Part shown: positions 1 to 8,183 of the stretch, piece after piece
How the letters are laid out: each line of letters begins with the position of its first letter
Position numbering within the stretch: position 1 is the stretch's first letter
Assembly (NCBI GenBank): GCA_003963405.1
Contig: RXIY01000019.1
Span: 1-63,612, forward strand
DNA: 63,612 bases
Source of the DNA: Hyphomicrobiales bacterium
GTDB lineage: Bacteria > Pseudomonadota > Alphaproteobacteria > Rhizobiales > Beijerinckiaceae
Direction: 5' to 3'
Made by a program: the position numbers and the translations under genes
Notes under the pieces: model-generated
Told to the model about the DNA's origin: nothing
The model's input: the letters and a program-made list of their open reading frames with translations, nothing else
The model's database searches: none

Positions 1-655
1 GCGGCCCGGCGAGTTGCTGCATCTCGACATCAAGAAACTCGCCCGCTTCGATGGCGTCGGCCACCGCATCACCGGGGACCGGCGCGGCAGGAGCACGGGC
101 ATGGGCTACGACTGCCTGCATGTGGCGATCGACGACGCGACGCGGCTCGCCTATGTCGAAGTCCTGCCCGACGAGAAAAGGCAATTGACGACGGGCTTCC
201 TCGTCCGGGCGCTTCGTTGGTTCAGGGCGCGCGGCGTCTCGGTCGAGCGCGTCATGACCGACAACAGCTCGGGCTATGTCGCCAGGCTGTTCCGCAAAGC
301 CTTGCGGATGCTGGGCCTACGCCACATTCGCACGCGGCCTTACACGCCGAAAACCAACGGCAAGGCCGAGCGCTTCATCAAGACCGTGCTGCGCGAATGG
401 GCCTACGCCATTCCCTTGAAATCGTCCGACACACGCGTCGCCGATCTCACTCTGGCACTTCAAAATAGGAAAACCTCAACGCCCTTCCATCATCGTTTGA
501 TCGAGAAGGACTGCATGGCTTGTCATGAGGATCACGAGGGCAGTCGCCTTTACCACAACGCGATGCGACTTTTCTCACGATCTTTTAAAGCCCTCTGCTC
601 GCGTGGATTGCAAAGAATGCCATCAGAATTCCTCTTGGGCCGAATGATCCCCTAA
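1..655 (+). pseudogene. Truncated IS481-type transposase (rve/DDE), partial at left edge
   Basis: The reading frame is open at the left edge (RPGE, then LLHLDIKKLARF). The DDE catalytic residues can be placed: Asp in HLDIKK, Asp in VMTDNSSGY and Glu in NGKAERFIKT. These, together with the PYTPKTNGKAERF block, are typical of the IS481 integrase-core transposases. After about base 445 the similarity to that family stops: the usual WLHxYNWHRPH and PISRL tail is absent and is replaced by unrelated sequence up to a stop at 655. I infer an inactive IS remnant whose 3' end was lost in a rearrangement. The N-terminal HTH part lies outside the window, so the length of the 5' portion is unknown. Confidence 0.8.
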
Positions 656-774
656 TGCAAACTAATCTCGCATCAAACAGCCTATGCGGCCTTCGCACTC
701 CAGAATCAAGCTGCCTACGGATCAACAAAAGATCTTGATCTATCGATCCGAAAACTCTCCAACCGCAGTGAATG
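656..774. other. Short spacer without recognisable feature
   Basis: This stretch lies between the broken transposase frame and the terminator of the small membrane gene. It is less GC-rich than its surroundings and shows no credible coding frame. No terminal inverted repeat of an insertion sequence was recognised by eye. Confidence 0.4.
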
Positions 775-801
775 AGAAAACGGGGCCGCATGAGCGACCC
801 C
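775..801 (-). terminator. Probable intrinsic terminator of the 39-aa membrane gene
   Basis: On the minus strand GGGGTCGC, loop TCAT, GCGGCCCC forms an 8-bp stem with one G-T wobble, followed by GTTTTC. It lies about 47 bases after the stop of the 39-aa gene. Confidence 0.5.
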
Positions 802-847
802 ACTGGATTAAGGTCAGCCTGATAGGCTTAGACTGACTTTTCCCCAA

Positions 848-967
848 TCAGCCGCTGAGCGACCGAACAAAATGCGGAGCGCCAACAATCACGAAAATGA
901 TAGCGGCGATGACGCCGAGCGCGATGATGAGAGGCTTCGTTTTTGACGGCGCATTGGAGATTGCCAT
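848..967 (-). CDS. Small single-span membrane protein (39 aa), unknown function
   Basis: The frame encodes 39 residues: a short polar N-terminus with lysines (APSKTK), one hydrophobic helix over residues 13-30 (PLIIALGVIAAIIFVIVG), and a short basic tail ending RSLSG. The Lys-rich start suggests an N-in orientation. An AAAGGAAG Shine-Dalgarno sequence lies about 6 bases before the ATG, and a hairpin terminator follows the stop, which supports a real transcription unit. I do not recognise the family. Its neighbours are a transposase scar and an unassigned frame, so context does not suggest a role. Confidence 0.6.
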   Translation of the reverse strand: MAISNAPSKTKPLIIALGVIAAIIFVIVGAPHFVRSLSG

Positions 968-1157
968 TTTTTCTTCCTTTGAGTTTACCCAATCTCTCGC
1001 GTGAGATTGCGCAACGCCTTGAGTCTATTTTGCACCACTAACAAAGTAAATTACCGTTGAGGGTAGACTATCGAACCTTTTCGAGGCGTTCATCGCAAAA
1101 ACAGCGGCTTAGGACTGTGATGCGACACACAGTCACATCGGCGAAGCGTCGACGCAC

Positions 1158-1418
1158 TCACTGTGGTGGCTTCGGCGGCTGGGGTCTCTTCGGGAGCTTC
1201 GAACCCGGCGTTCGGGTCTTCATCCGTTCGTTGTAGAGATTGGTAGCCTGTCGGTAGCGTTCTCGCTTTACCGCATATTTGGCCTGCTTGGCTGTCCGAT
1301 CAAAATTCGCGATCTTCTGTTGGCCGGCAGGGGAGATAATTTCGGAGATTCTCATGCAGCTATTTATCTGCTGCTCAGTGGAGCCTCTTTCGCCGACGCC
1401 AAGCAACTCTTCGGCCAC
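1158..1418 (-). CDS. Hypothetical small polar protein (86 aa), doubtful
   Basis: The frame encodes a hydrophilic, probably helical protein with many Lys, Arg and Gln residues and a Pro-rich tail (KRPQPPKPPQ). The GTG start is uncertain: the frame stays open further upstream and no convincing ribosome binding site precedes the GTG. There is no signal peptide or membrane segment, and I do not recognise a family. The residue usage looks more protein-like than the overlapping frames, which is the only support. It could be a degraded gene end. Confidence 0.3.
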   Translation of the reverse strand: MAEELLGVGERGSTEQQINSCMRISEIISPAGQQKIANFDRTAKQAKYAVKRERYRQATNLYNERMKTRTPGSKLPKRPQPPKPPQ

Positions 1419-1592
1419 CGCTATGCGAAGTTCGGGGCCTCTTGCGGGTGCGATGGCAATGCCTCCTCGCCGCCGCCACCCAAAATATGAAGAAGATCGC
1501 CCTCCTGCTGGCCAACGGGGCCGAGCCGAAACCCGCCTGAAACCAAACGCCCAATTCTCCCCCCAAAAAATCGCCCGCCGACGCCCCGCGCC

Positions 1593-1629
1593 GACAAAAA
1601 CAAAACCCCCGCCAAAATGACGGGGGTTT
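1593..1629 (-). terminator. Intrinsic terminator after the HdeA-like gene
   Basis: A stem of AAACCCCCG paired with CGGGGGTTT surrounds a 9-base loop. Read on the minus strand it is followed by TTTTGTTTTTG, a good U-tract. It lies about 70 bases beyond the stop of the HdeA-like gene. The A-rich other flank could let it also work weakly on the plus strand. Confidence 0.75.
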
Positions 1630-1697
1630 GTCAGCGATCTCAGCCCGGACAGTGGTCCGGGCTTTCATTTAAGGTCGCGAAGGAAAAAAGTTAGGCC

Positions 1698-2036
1698 TCA
1701 GCGAGGTCCGCCTTCATGCTCTTCCTTGAAGACGTGATCAAGAGCATGGATGATCTTCTCATTTCGATGCGCCTTACAGTAGACGATGAGCTGATGCTCC
1801 TCGCCCGCGACGCGGGTCAGGTGGTAGTAATGCTTCTTCGCGAGGCCATTATACCAACCGGAATACCAGTTCGCCAAAGCGTTCGCATCTTCTTGATACG
1901 TGTCCGCGAGCTGAGCACAAGTCAGAGCCTGCACATCGATAAAGCCATTCTTGTCCACATAGGTATCGAGCCCGGTCGCAGCCAGAGCGCTCCCCGCAAG
2001 GGCACAATAGGCTAGAGAAGAAACAAAAAGACGCAT
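1698..2036 (-). CDS. HdeA/HdeB-like small periplasmic protein
   Basis: The protein has 112 residues with a Sec signal peptide (MRLFVSSLAYCALAGSALA, cleavage near ALA-A). The mature part has the HdeA/HdeB-type layout of an ALTCAQL block, a NWYSGWYNG block and a second Cys in LIVYCKAH. The two cysteines would form the single disulfide known in HdeA. That family contains periplasmic acid-stress chaperones; whether this protein acts so is inference. The ATG at 2036 is chosen because GGGAG lies 8 bases before it; a GTG nine bases upstream would overlap that site. A strong terminator follows. The next gene upstream, also minus, is another small secreted protein. Confidence 0.65.
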   Translation of the reverse strand: MRLFVSSLAYCALAGSALAATGLDTYVDKNGFIDVQALTCAQLADTYQEDANALANWYSGWYNGLAKKHYYHLTRVAGEEHQLIVYCKAHRNEKIIHALDHVFKEEHEGGPR

Positions 2037-2091
2037 CAGAGGCACTCCCTTTCGATAGGTTCTGCTTTGGATTCAGGTTTCGCGAGAGACA

Positions 2092-2352
2092 CTACTCTTT
2101 GGCGAGGCCGCAGATGTTGACCGAATTGCTTTTAAAACAACCATTTCGGTCGCATTTCGCACGAGACATTGCGCATTTGTCGATGCATTTTGCGGATGCA
2201 TCAGTGCCCCCAGGAAACTGCTGGGAACATGCATTAAAGCATACGTCATACGCTGCAGAACAGGTTTGCACCGACGTTCCTTGTGAAAGGGCTGCTGTCG
2301 TCATCATCGATAGGCCGAGGGACATAGCCATGAGTGAAAGGCGCTTCTTCAT
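2092..2352 (-). CDS. Small Cys-rich secreted protein (86 aa), unknown
   Basis: A Sec signal peptide of about 23 residues (MKKRLSLMAMSLGLSM..., cleavage near ALS-Q) precedes a mature part of about 63 residues with eight cysteines. Several are spaced CxxxC (CFNAC, CIDKC), a pattern that suggests a disulfide-stapled helical hairpin. An excellent ribosome binding site (GGGGAGGATAA) ends directly before the ATG. I do not recognise a named family. The HdeA-like gene lies downstream in the same direction with a 55-base gap, so the two could be co-transcribed as envelope or stress proteins; that is inference. Confidence 0.7.
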   Translation of the reverse strand: MKKRLSLMAMSLGLSMMTTAALSQGTSVQTCSAAYDVCFNACSQQFPGGTDASAKCIDKCAMSRAKCDRNGCFKSNSVNICGLAKE

Positions 2353-2945
2353 TTATCCTCCCCATTTCGGCGTGATCTGCCGAGCTAACGGCTAGGATTA
2401 CCACAGATTCGGGCAATCAGCTCAACCTAAACGTCCCGGTCTTGCGCAATATCACGGGATCAGCATTTCGTGATGTTGGCGCATAAGCCACTGAAATCAC
2501 GGCGCTCACTCCCGCAATCTCTTCGGTTGCTATCCTGAACGCCAGAAAACATGCTTGTTCCGAGACGTTGGAGATAGGCGATGTGCTTGCCCCGGACGGA
2601 ACGATCCGAGCCGAAATCCAGCTCGCGCCCGAACTGACCAAGGGCAGCTCTGCCCGCACGATCCTGATTGGCTCCCAACGTGCGCAGGTCCACAGGTAAG
2701 CTGAATTTCGAGCAAGCTAAAATGAACGAGTGAGTTCAAGCGTTTACACAGATGTTCGCCAACCCCTCGTCACCGCATTGTCGAGTGGATGCTGATTCGA
2801 CGGGCGGCTGCCAAGGTCAAGTCCGGACGCCGCCGGCGTACGCCTTTTTCTCGCGATGGCCTCTTGATCGTTACCTTGCCTTAAGCAACAACTTGGCATT
2901 GAGCCAGGGCGCTCACGGACGTCCTCGAACGGAGATCGAACAGCC
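2353..2945. other. Intergenic region upstream of the stressosome operon
   Basis: About 590 bases separate the divergent Cys-rich gene and the RsbR gene. No frame with a credible start and ribosome site is present. On the plus strand a stretch without stops from about 2476 to 2699 reads like protein (for example EIGDVLAPDGTIRAEIQLAP) but has an in-frame TAA just before it and no start, so it may be a gene remnant. The promoter of the stressosome operon should lie here, but I cannot place it. Confidence 0.4.
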
Positions 2946-3830
2946 ATGATTTTCCAGGAGTTTCGCAAACTGTACGAGGTTACCGACGTTGATTTTGAGC
3001 GCGTGCGCGCCTTGTCTCCCTATCTGTCTCCCCTGATCGACAGCTTCCTCGGCGAACTCTACGATTATATGCGCGCAGCCCTTGGGCATGAATTTGAGGT
3101 GCATTTTCCTGACGAGCCTTCGCTCCATCGTGCTCAGGCTCATTCGAGAAGGGCCTGGTTGGAGTTCTTGGACGCCGAGTGGGATGAGGACTATGTGAAA
3201 AGCCGCGTGAGGATTGGCGAGGTTCATGCCCAACTCCAGATCAAGCCCCGGCATTATCTTTCAGTGATGAATAAGGCTCTACAGTTGTGGAGCGATAGAA
3301 TTTACGCGACAGGGCTCGATAAGGAAGAACTCTCGAAAAGCGTCGAATCGTTCTGGCGCGTCGGCCAAATGGAAGGGGCTTTGGTCGTCGATATTTATGC
3401 GCAGATGACCGCTGAGATCATTTCGCAGCAAAGCCGCGCGCTCACGGATATGAGCACGCCAATTACGGCGATATGGGACGGCATATTGATGTTGCCGGTC
3501 GTCGGCATCGTGGATAGCCGACGCGCTCAGGACATCATGCAACGCATGCTCGAGCAGATTGCGGAAAAAAGGGCGCAGGTCTTCATCCTGGATATTTCGG
3601 GCGTCGCCGTCGTGGACACGGCTGTGGCCAATCATTTCATCCGAATGACGAAGGCGGCCCGATTGATGGGAAGCTACACAATCGTATCGGGGCTGTCGCC
3701 GTCAGTGGCTCAAACCATCGTGGAACTCGGCATCGAAGTCGGCGACATGAAGACGACGGGTAATCTGCAAGACGCTCTTCGCATTGCCTTCGACCGCGCG
3801 GGCGTGGAGCAGAAAATTGCCGGAAAGTGA
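2946..3830 (+). CDS. RsbR-type stressosome protein with globin sensor and STAS domain
   Basis: The 294-residue protein has an N-terminal globin-fold sensor (about 1-155) and a C-terminal STAS domain (about 165-285). The motif RIGEVHAQLQIKPRHY places a His at residue 94 where globin-coupled sensors carry the heme-binding proximal His, so heme and gas sensing are plausible. In the STAS domain VVDTAVAN puts Thr225 at the conserved phospho-Thr position of RsbRA; the other site region reads VDSRRA (Ser191). RsbR and RsbS build the stressosome scaffold that holds the kinase RsbT. It is the first gene of an overlapping run with rsbS, rsbT, rsbX and a cyclase. The ATG has a weak GGAG-like site upstream. 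Confidence 0.85.
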   Translation: MIFQEFRKLYEVTDVDFERVRALSPYLSPLIDSFLGELYDYMRAALGHEFEVHFPDEPSLHRAQAHSRRAWLEFLDAEWDEDYVKSRVRIGEVHAQLQIKPRHYLSVMNKALQLWSDRIYATGLDKEELSKSVESFWRVGQMEGALVVDIYAQMTAEIISQQSRALTDMSTPITAIWDGILMLPVVGIVDSRRAQDIMQRMLEQIAEKRAQVFILDISGVAVVDTAVANHFIRMTKAARLMGSYTIVSGLSPSVAQTIVELGIEVGDMKTTGNLQDALRIAFDRAGVEQKIAGK

Positions 3831-4173
3831 TACGCGCATCGTTCTGCAGCTTGTCGAAGGGGTAATGATCGTTCCTTTCCCCGACCCGGTCCATGACGCA
3901 TTTTTTTCCGAACTTCGCAAATCCGTCCTGGCGTATGTCCACCTCCATCAGATTTCCGGACTGGTACTTGATCTTTCAGCTGTTGAACTTCTCGATGACC
4001 ATGATTTCGAGATGATCAGGCGTGTGGGTGTCGGCGTGAAGCTGATGGGAGTGTCCGTCGTTCTGGCGGGGATCAGGCCCGGTGCGGCAGCAGGATTGAC
4101 GATGATGGATCTCGAAACATGCTGGGCAGATACAGCCCTGTCCGTGGAGAGCGCGATGGAGCGTTTCCGGTGA
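3817..4173 (+). CDS. rsbS: RsbS-like STAS scaffold protein with Asp at the phospho-Ser site
   Basis: This is a single STAS domain of 118 residues. The TTG at 3817 is chosen because GGAG lies 7 bases before it and it overlaps the end of rsbR by 14 bases; an ATG at 3784 would add 11 unlikely residues. The core GLVLDLSAVELLDD aligns with the Bacillus RsbS core, which ends in MIDS, where the Ser is phosphorylated by RsbT to release the kinase. Here that position is Asp61 (LLDD), a change known to mimic phosphate in Bacillus. The following KLMGVSVVLAGIRPG block is well conserved. Its stop overlaps the rsbT start as GTGA, implying translational coupling. Confidence 0.8.
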   Translation: MPESDTRIVLQLVEGVMIVPFPDPVHDAFFSELRKSVLAYVHLHQISGLVLDLSAVELLDDHDFEMIRRVGVGVKLMGVSVVLAGIRPGAAAGLTMMDLETCWADTALSVESAMERFR

Positions 4174-4568
4174 ACCAGGGCCGCAGGATCCGTATCCTTG
4201 CCTCGAAGGACATTGCACTCGCGATCCTGGCGACACGGGAGATGGCGCAACAGATCGGCATGTCGGCGAATGCTACGGCCGCGCTCGCGACGGCGGTCAG
4301 CGAGCTTGTGACCAATGTCGTCAAATACGCAGAGTCCGGCCTCCTCAGCTTGCGGCCGGTTCTGCAGATAAAGCGCCCCGGCATAGAGGCGATCGTCGAA
4401 GACAGGGGTCCCGGCATACGGGATCTGGAAGAAGCGATGAAAGAAAATGTCTCGACCGGCGGGACTCTCGGCTTGGGTCTGCCTGGAACGAAACGACTTG
4501 TTGACGATTTCAGCATCGAAAGCCAACCGGGCCAGGGAACCCGTATTCGAATCGTGAAATGGAGCTGA
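4170..4568 (+). CDS. rsbT: RsbT-like GHKL serine/threonine kinase
   Basis: The 132-residue protein is a GHKL ATPase domain. The N-box reads AVSELVTNVVKYAESG, the G1 box VEDRGPGI and the G2 region TLGLGLPGTKRLVDDF, all as expected for RsbT/RsbW kinases. RsbT normally phosphorylates RsbR and RsbS in the stressosome and, once released, activates a downstream partner. The GTG at 4170 is chosen because it overlaps the rsbS stop and has GGAG 8 bases upstream. The phosphatase gene follows with a 10-base overlap. No RsbU or sigma-B-type gene is nearby, so the output is probably the cyclase two genes on. Confidence 0.85.
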   Translation: MNQGRRIRILASKDIALAILATREMAQQIGMSANATAALATAVSELVTNVVKYAESGLLSLRPVLQIKRPGIEAIVEDRGPGIRDLEEAMKENVSTGGTLGLGLPGTKRLVDDFSIESQPGQGTRIRIVKWS

Positions 4569-5128
4569 CCTTGGAACTGGATTGGGCTGTGCATGTCCGT
4601 TCATATCCCGGCGCTCCGCGAGGCGGCGACTCCGGCATCGTGATTCCGGCCCGCGATGGCGCCCTGGCGGCGTTGATTGACGGCGCCGGGCATGGCCTGA
4701 GCGCATATCATATTGCCGAGAGGGCGCGCACTTTTGTCTACGACAACCCCGACGGCGAGCCGGACGCTCTATTAGAACGCCTCGACCAAACTCTGAGGGG
4801 GACTTCCGGCGCGGCGATATCCATTGCAAGGTTGCGCAATGGTGAACTGTCCTTTTGTGGCATTGGAAATGTTCAGGCAAGCTTGGCGCTGCGGCCTCTG
4901 GAGATGCGGGTCGGCGTTGTAGGATTACGCATGCGTCGTCCGAAAATAATCCGGACGGAGTTGAAGCGAGATGTTTGGTTCCTGATGCATACCGACGGCC
5001 TGTCTTCTCCCACCCATATTCCTGTCGGAAGCGCAGTTCATGTCGCGCGATCCCTCGTTGAAAAGTTCGGCTCCCACAATGATGACGCCAGCGTTCTAGC
5101 GTTGCGTTGGCGAGAACCCGTGCGATGA
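4559..5128 (+). CDS. rsbX: RsbX-like PP2C/SpoIIE-family phosphatase
   Basis: The 189-residue protein is a short SpoIIE/PP2C-type phosphatase domain without added sensor. Metal-binding motifs are visible as LIDGAGHGLSA near residue 40, MHTDGLSS near 142 and HNDDASVLALR near the end. RsbX resets the stressosome by removing phosphates from RsbR and RsbS. It overlaps rsbT by 10 bases, and the cyclase start overlaps its stop as ATGA, so the five genes form one coupled operon. Because the RsbS phospho-site is Asp here, RsbR is the likelier substrate; that is inference. Confidence 0.8.
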   Translation: MELTLELDWAVHVRSYPGAPRGGDSGIVIPARDGALAALIDGAGHGLSAYHIAERARTFVYDNPDGEPDALLERLDQTLRGTSGAAISIARLRNGELSFCGIGNVQASLALRPLEMRVGVVGLRMRRPKIIRTELKRDVWFLMHTDGLSSPTHIPVGSAVHVARSLVEKFGSHNDDASVLALRWREPVR

Positions 5129-6117
5129 TCGAGATCGGACGACTTTCGATATCCTCTTCCGAGGCTGTGCCCTTCGCCAGAGAAAAGCTGCGAGCTGCGT
5201 TAGTCGCGGCGGGTATCAGGCAAGTTGCCGCCGGTCATGCAATCTCTTTGCTTTCACGTGACCTTCGCGCCAGAGCGCCACTGGAGCTTGTCGTTCTACT
5301 AGAGGAGAACAACAAGGAGATTTCTCTGCAAATTGACGCGTCTGCTGGCTTGAGCCGTCGGCTGATTTTGCCGGCGCCTTTGAATGAGCGCGATATTGGA
5401 ACGGTAAGCGAGATTCTGGCGTTTCTTACCCGTGACGAGCTGTTGCACGACCTCGAGCGGCAGGTGGAGCAGCGGACCGCCGAGTTGAAAAAGGAACGGG
5501 AGCGATCAGAGAGGCTGTTGCGGAACATGCTCCCTGATTCAATTGCCGCCCGTATGAAAGATAATGAGGTAATCGCCGATCACCACGTCGCATCCGTGTT
5601 GTTTATCGATATTGTCGGCTTCACGGCTTTCGCCCGGGATAAATCCGCAAGCGACGTTGTCGCCATCCTCGACCGGATATTCAAGGCGTTTGACGGCGTC
5701 ATCAAGAGACACGGACTCGAAAAAATCAAAACGATTGGCGATGGCTATCTGGCCGTTGCGGGCCTGCCGCATCCCCAATTCGATCACGCCGATCGCGCCG
5801 TACTGGCTGGACTGGACATCGTGGGCCTGATCCCGGCTTTGCGCGAAGAAATTGGATGCGTGGTGGACGTCCGCGTGGGCATCCACAGCGGAGACGTCCT
5901 GGCTGGCGTGATCGGCGTCAACAAGCCGTTCTACGATATTTGGGGCGATACCGTTAACGTCGCCGCGCGGCTGGAGCAGACTGGAACGTCGGGAAAGGTG
6001 CACATTTCGCAAGAGATGCGAGACAAGCTCGGCGCCCGGTTCAGGTACATAGGTTGCGGACTCGTCGAACTCAAAAATCGGGGGAAGCTCAATACCTGGT
6101 TTGTTGATAGGCTCTGA
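5125..6117 (+). CDS. Class III adenylyl cyclase with coiled-coil linker
   Basis: The 330-residue protein has an N-terminal region of about 105 residues without a known domain to my eye, a charged coiled coil (about 106-140, rich in Glu, Arg and Lys), and a class III cyclase domain (about 150-325). FIDIVGFTAFA supplies the metal-binding Asp residues, KTIGDGYLAVAG the substrate Lys, and YDIWGDTVNVAARL the Asp and the Asn/Arg pair. The Lys and Asp choice points to ATP rather than GTP. The ATG overlaps the rsbX stop (ATGA). The N-terminal part may be the interface with RsbT, making cAMP the output of the stressosome; that is inference from operon position and known RsbRST-cyclase modules. Confidence 0.85.
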   Translation: MIEIGRLSISSSEAVPFAREKLRAALVAAGIRQVAAGHAISLLSRDLRARAPLELVVLLEENNKEISLQIDASAGLSRRLILPAPLNERDIGTVSEILAFLTRDELLHDLERQVEQRTAELKKERERSERLLRNMLPDSIAARMKDNEVIADHHVASVLFIDIVGFTAFARDKSASDVVAILDRIFKAFDGVIKRHGLEKIKTIGDGYLAVAGLPHPQFDHADRAVLAGLDIVGLIPALREEIGCVVDVRVGIHSGDVLAGVIGVNKPFYDIWGDTVNVAARLEQTGTSGKVHISQEMRDKLGARFRYIGCGLVELKNRGKLNTWFVDRL

Positions 6118-6293
6118 TTGAATGAGTTGGGGCGTCGAGGCCGAAGCGGCCATTTTAGCGTCTGATCGCAAGATAGATCCTGCGGCTCCTGATAAAAGGC
6201 AGGCGACGCGCATTTGATGTGACCAATCAGACTGAGCCCCGTTGGCAGGCTCGCTCGCAAACACAAGTGGTGAATTTGAACAGGGAGCGGTTG

Positions 6294-6776
6294 ATGAGTC
6301 GATCGAATTCAGTCGCAGGCGCGGCCGCCCTCGGTTGCCTTCTTTCTCTCGGATGCGGGCATGCGGCCGAAGTCTGGACCAAAGCGCCGCCGGATTATCG
6401 CAAGCTCGGCGTTCGACTGCTTGTGTGCAAGGATATCCCCGAAGAGCTGATCTGTCTCGGGCTGGGCTGCGCAGGCCGGCAAAGCGAACTTATAAGCATC
6501 AGAAGCGGCTCGGGGGCGTTTTCTGGCGCCGTTCGAATCGACGCGCCTCCCAAATCGTTCCAGGCGTCTTTCTCGAACAATGACGACGATCTCGCGACGC
6601 TCGCAGGCGCCTCCGCGTCACGGGCGGCAATTTCGCCTCAGATCGCGCAATCCATACTGGATGCGCCGCGCATAAAGATCCACGACGCGAGAGAGGCCGG
6701 TTTCTCGGAGACATATTCGACGCGCGGACTCAAACGCCATTTGCAGGCCGGCGACCTGCTCTGTCAAAAACCCTGA
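6294..6776 (+). CDS. Hypothetical secreted protein (160 aa)
   Basis: The protein carries a signal peptide (SVAGAAALGCLLSLGCGHAA, cleavage after HAA; the GCG could also be read as a weak lipobox). The mature part of about 135 residues holds paired cysteines (VCKDIPEELICLGLGC) and a late Cys in LLCQKP. The ATG at 6294 is preceded by CAGGGAGCGGTTG, a good ribosome site, so in-frame codons further upstream are not used. I do not recognise the family. It stands alone between the cyclase and the convergent histidine kinase gene, from which it is separated by only 9 bases. Confidence 0.6.
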   Translation: MSRSNSVAGAAALGCLLSLGCGHAAEVWTKAPPDYRKLGVRLLVCKDIPEELICLGLGCAGRQSELISIRSGSGAFSGAVRIDAPPKSFQASFSNNDDDLATLAGASASRAAISPQIAQSILDAPRIKIHDAREAGFSETYSTRGLKRHLQAGDLLCQKP

Positions 6777-6785
6777 CAAGCGCCA

Positions 6786-8183
6786 TCAGCTCGACGCAAC
6801 GACGCCGTTTTGCAGCGGAAGCACGACGCGGACGATCAACCCATGGGGCTTGTGGTCGAGCAGCGCGACCGCGCCGCCGTGATGCTCGACAAGCGAGCGA
6901 ACGATCGAGAGGCCGAGCCCGAAGCCGCTGTGATTGCTGATCGTCCTGCCTGGCTCGCCGCGCACGAATGGCTCGAAAATCGTCGCTTTTTGATCATCCG
7001 GGATGCCGGGGCCATTGTCGATCACGTCAATCTGCAGACGATCGACGCCCGTCTGACGCGCTTCGATCTCGACGGCGCCCGCGTGGTGGATAGCGTTTTC
7101 GACGAGATTGTTGAAAACGCGCTGCATCTCCGTGAGCGATCCGAGAATCATATATCTGTCGCCGCCGCGATAGCGCACCCTGTAGCCGAGGTCGACGAAC
7201 TGATCCGCAACCGTTTGCAAAACGCTGTCGATGTCGATCAGAGAATAATCGGCGCGGTCGCTTTCGGCGCGCAAATGTTCGAGATTCTTTCGAAGCATGG
7301 CGTCCATCAACGAAATATCATGCAGCATCTTGTCGCGCAGATGGGGTTCGGACACGAGTTCCGTTCGCAGGTTCAGCCGCGTGATGATCGTTTTCAGATC
7401 ATGACTGACAGCCGCGAGCACCTGGCTGCGGGCCGCGATCATGGTGCGGATTCGGTCCTGCATTCTGTTTATGGAGCGGGTGAGCTCGCGCACCTCCGTA
7501 GGGCCTCGCTCGGCCAGCAGTTCGTCGCCCTCGCCGCGGTCGGGAAATTGTTCCGCGTGCTTCGCAAGCTTGACGAGCGGCGCGACGATGCCGTCCGACG
7601 CCCATACGACGAGAATTGTCGTGCAGAGGAAAAACAGGATCGCGGACAGCGCCCAGGGCGTGAGGAAGAAGGGCGTTCCGGGTTCGGGTTGCCAGAACCA
7701 TCGCCACACAGACCGGGGAGGCTTGCGGTGCTGGTAGATTGAAATGAGAGCGTAGCCGCCCTTACGCAATCCAACCGCGAGGACGCCAGAATTGCGGCCA
7801 TCCGGCGCAGAGGCGGCGAAAACTTCCGCCTTCTCCCACAAGTCGGAGTGGATTGCGCGAATTTCGTTCGCGAATTCCCAGTTGTCGAGCGCAACGGCCT
7901 GCGGGCGCTCGCCCTCGATATGGATGTTGGCGAAAGGAACGGCATGCGCGAATTCGGAGAGGAGATGCTGCCGCTCCTCCATTGGCGCGGCGTCGACAGC
8001 AAGGATGATGCTGGCGACGAAATCGGTCTGGTCGACGATATGCCGGCGTCCCTCGACATCAAGGAGGTGAAAGGCGACGAGCACGATCGTCTGAAACGTC
8101 ACGATCGCGCCGAGAATGAGAAGGGTAATTTGTCCGGCGAGACGATCGGGCCCGAGGCGGGCGACCATGCCTGCCAATTTCAT
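6786..8183 (-). CDS. EnvZ-like sensor histidine kinase
   Basis: The 465-residue protein has two membrane segments (about 17-41 and 172-198) flanking a periplasmic loop of about 130 residues, a HAMP linker, and a kinase core. His261 in AAVSHDLKT is the phosphorylated residue, the N-box is NLVENAIHHA, the G1 box DNGPGIPD and the G2 box GFGLGLSIV. The start overlaps the stop of the response regulator gene by four bases (ATGA), so the pair is translated together. It lies directly downstream of a metal-type RND efflux operon on the same strand, which suggests that it senses periplasmic metal or a related envelope signal; that is inference. Confidence 0.9.
   Translation of the reverse strand: MKLAGMVARLGPDRLAGQITLLILGAIVTFQTIVLVAFHLLDVEGRRHIVDQTDFVASIILAVDAAPMEERQHLLSEFAHAVPFANIHIEGERPQAVALDNWEFANEIRAIHSDLWEKAEVFAASAPDGRNSGVLAVGLRKGGYALISIYQHRKPPRSVWRWFWQPEPGTPFFLTPWALSAILFFLCTTILVVWASDGIVAPLVKLAKHAEQFPDRGEGDELLAERGPTEVRELTRSINRMQDRIRTMIAARSQVLAAVSHDLKTIITRLNLRTELVSEPHLRDKMLHDISLMDAMLRKNLEHLRAESDRADYSLIDIDSVLQTVADQFVDLGYRVRYRGGDRYMILGSLTEMQRVFNNLVENAIHHAGAVEIEARQTGVDRLQIDVIDNGPGIPDDQKATIFEPFVRGEPGRTISNHSGFGLGLSIVRSLVEHHGGAVALLDHKPHGLIVRVVLPLQNGVVASS

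Noticed and set aside
2417..2659. Minus-strand frame of about 80 codons upstream of the stressosome operon
   Set aside because: No ribosome site, no family and competing open frames in the same stretch on both strands; probably non-coding or a degraded gene.
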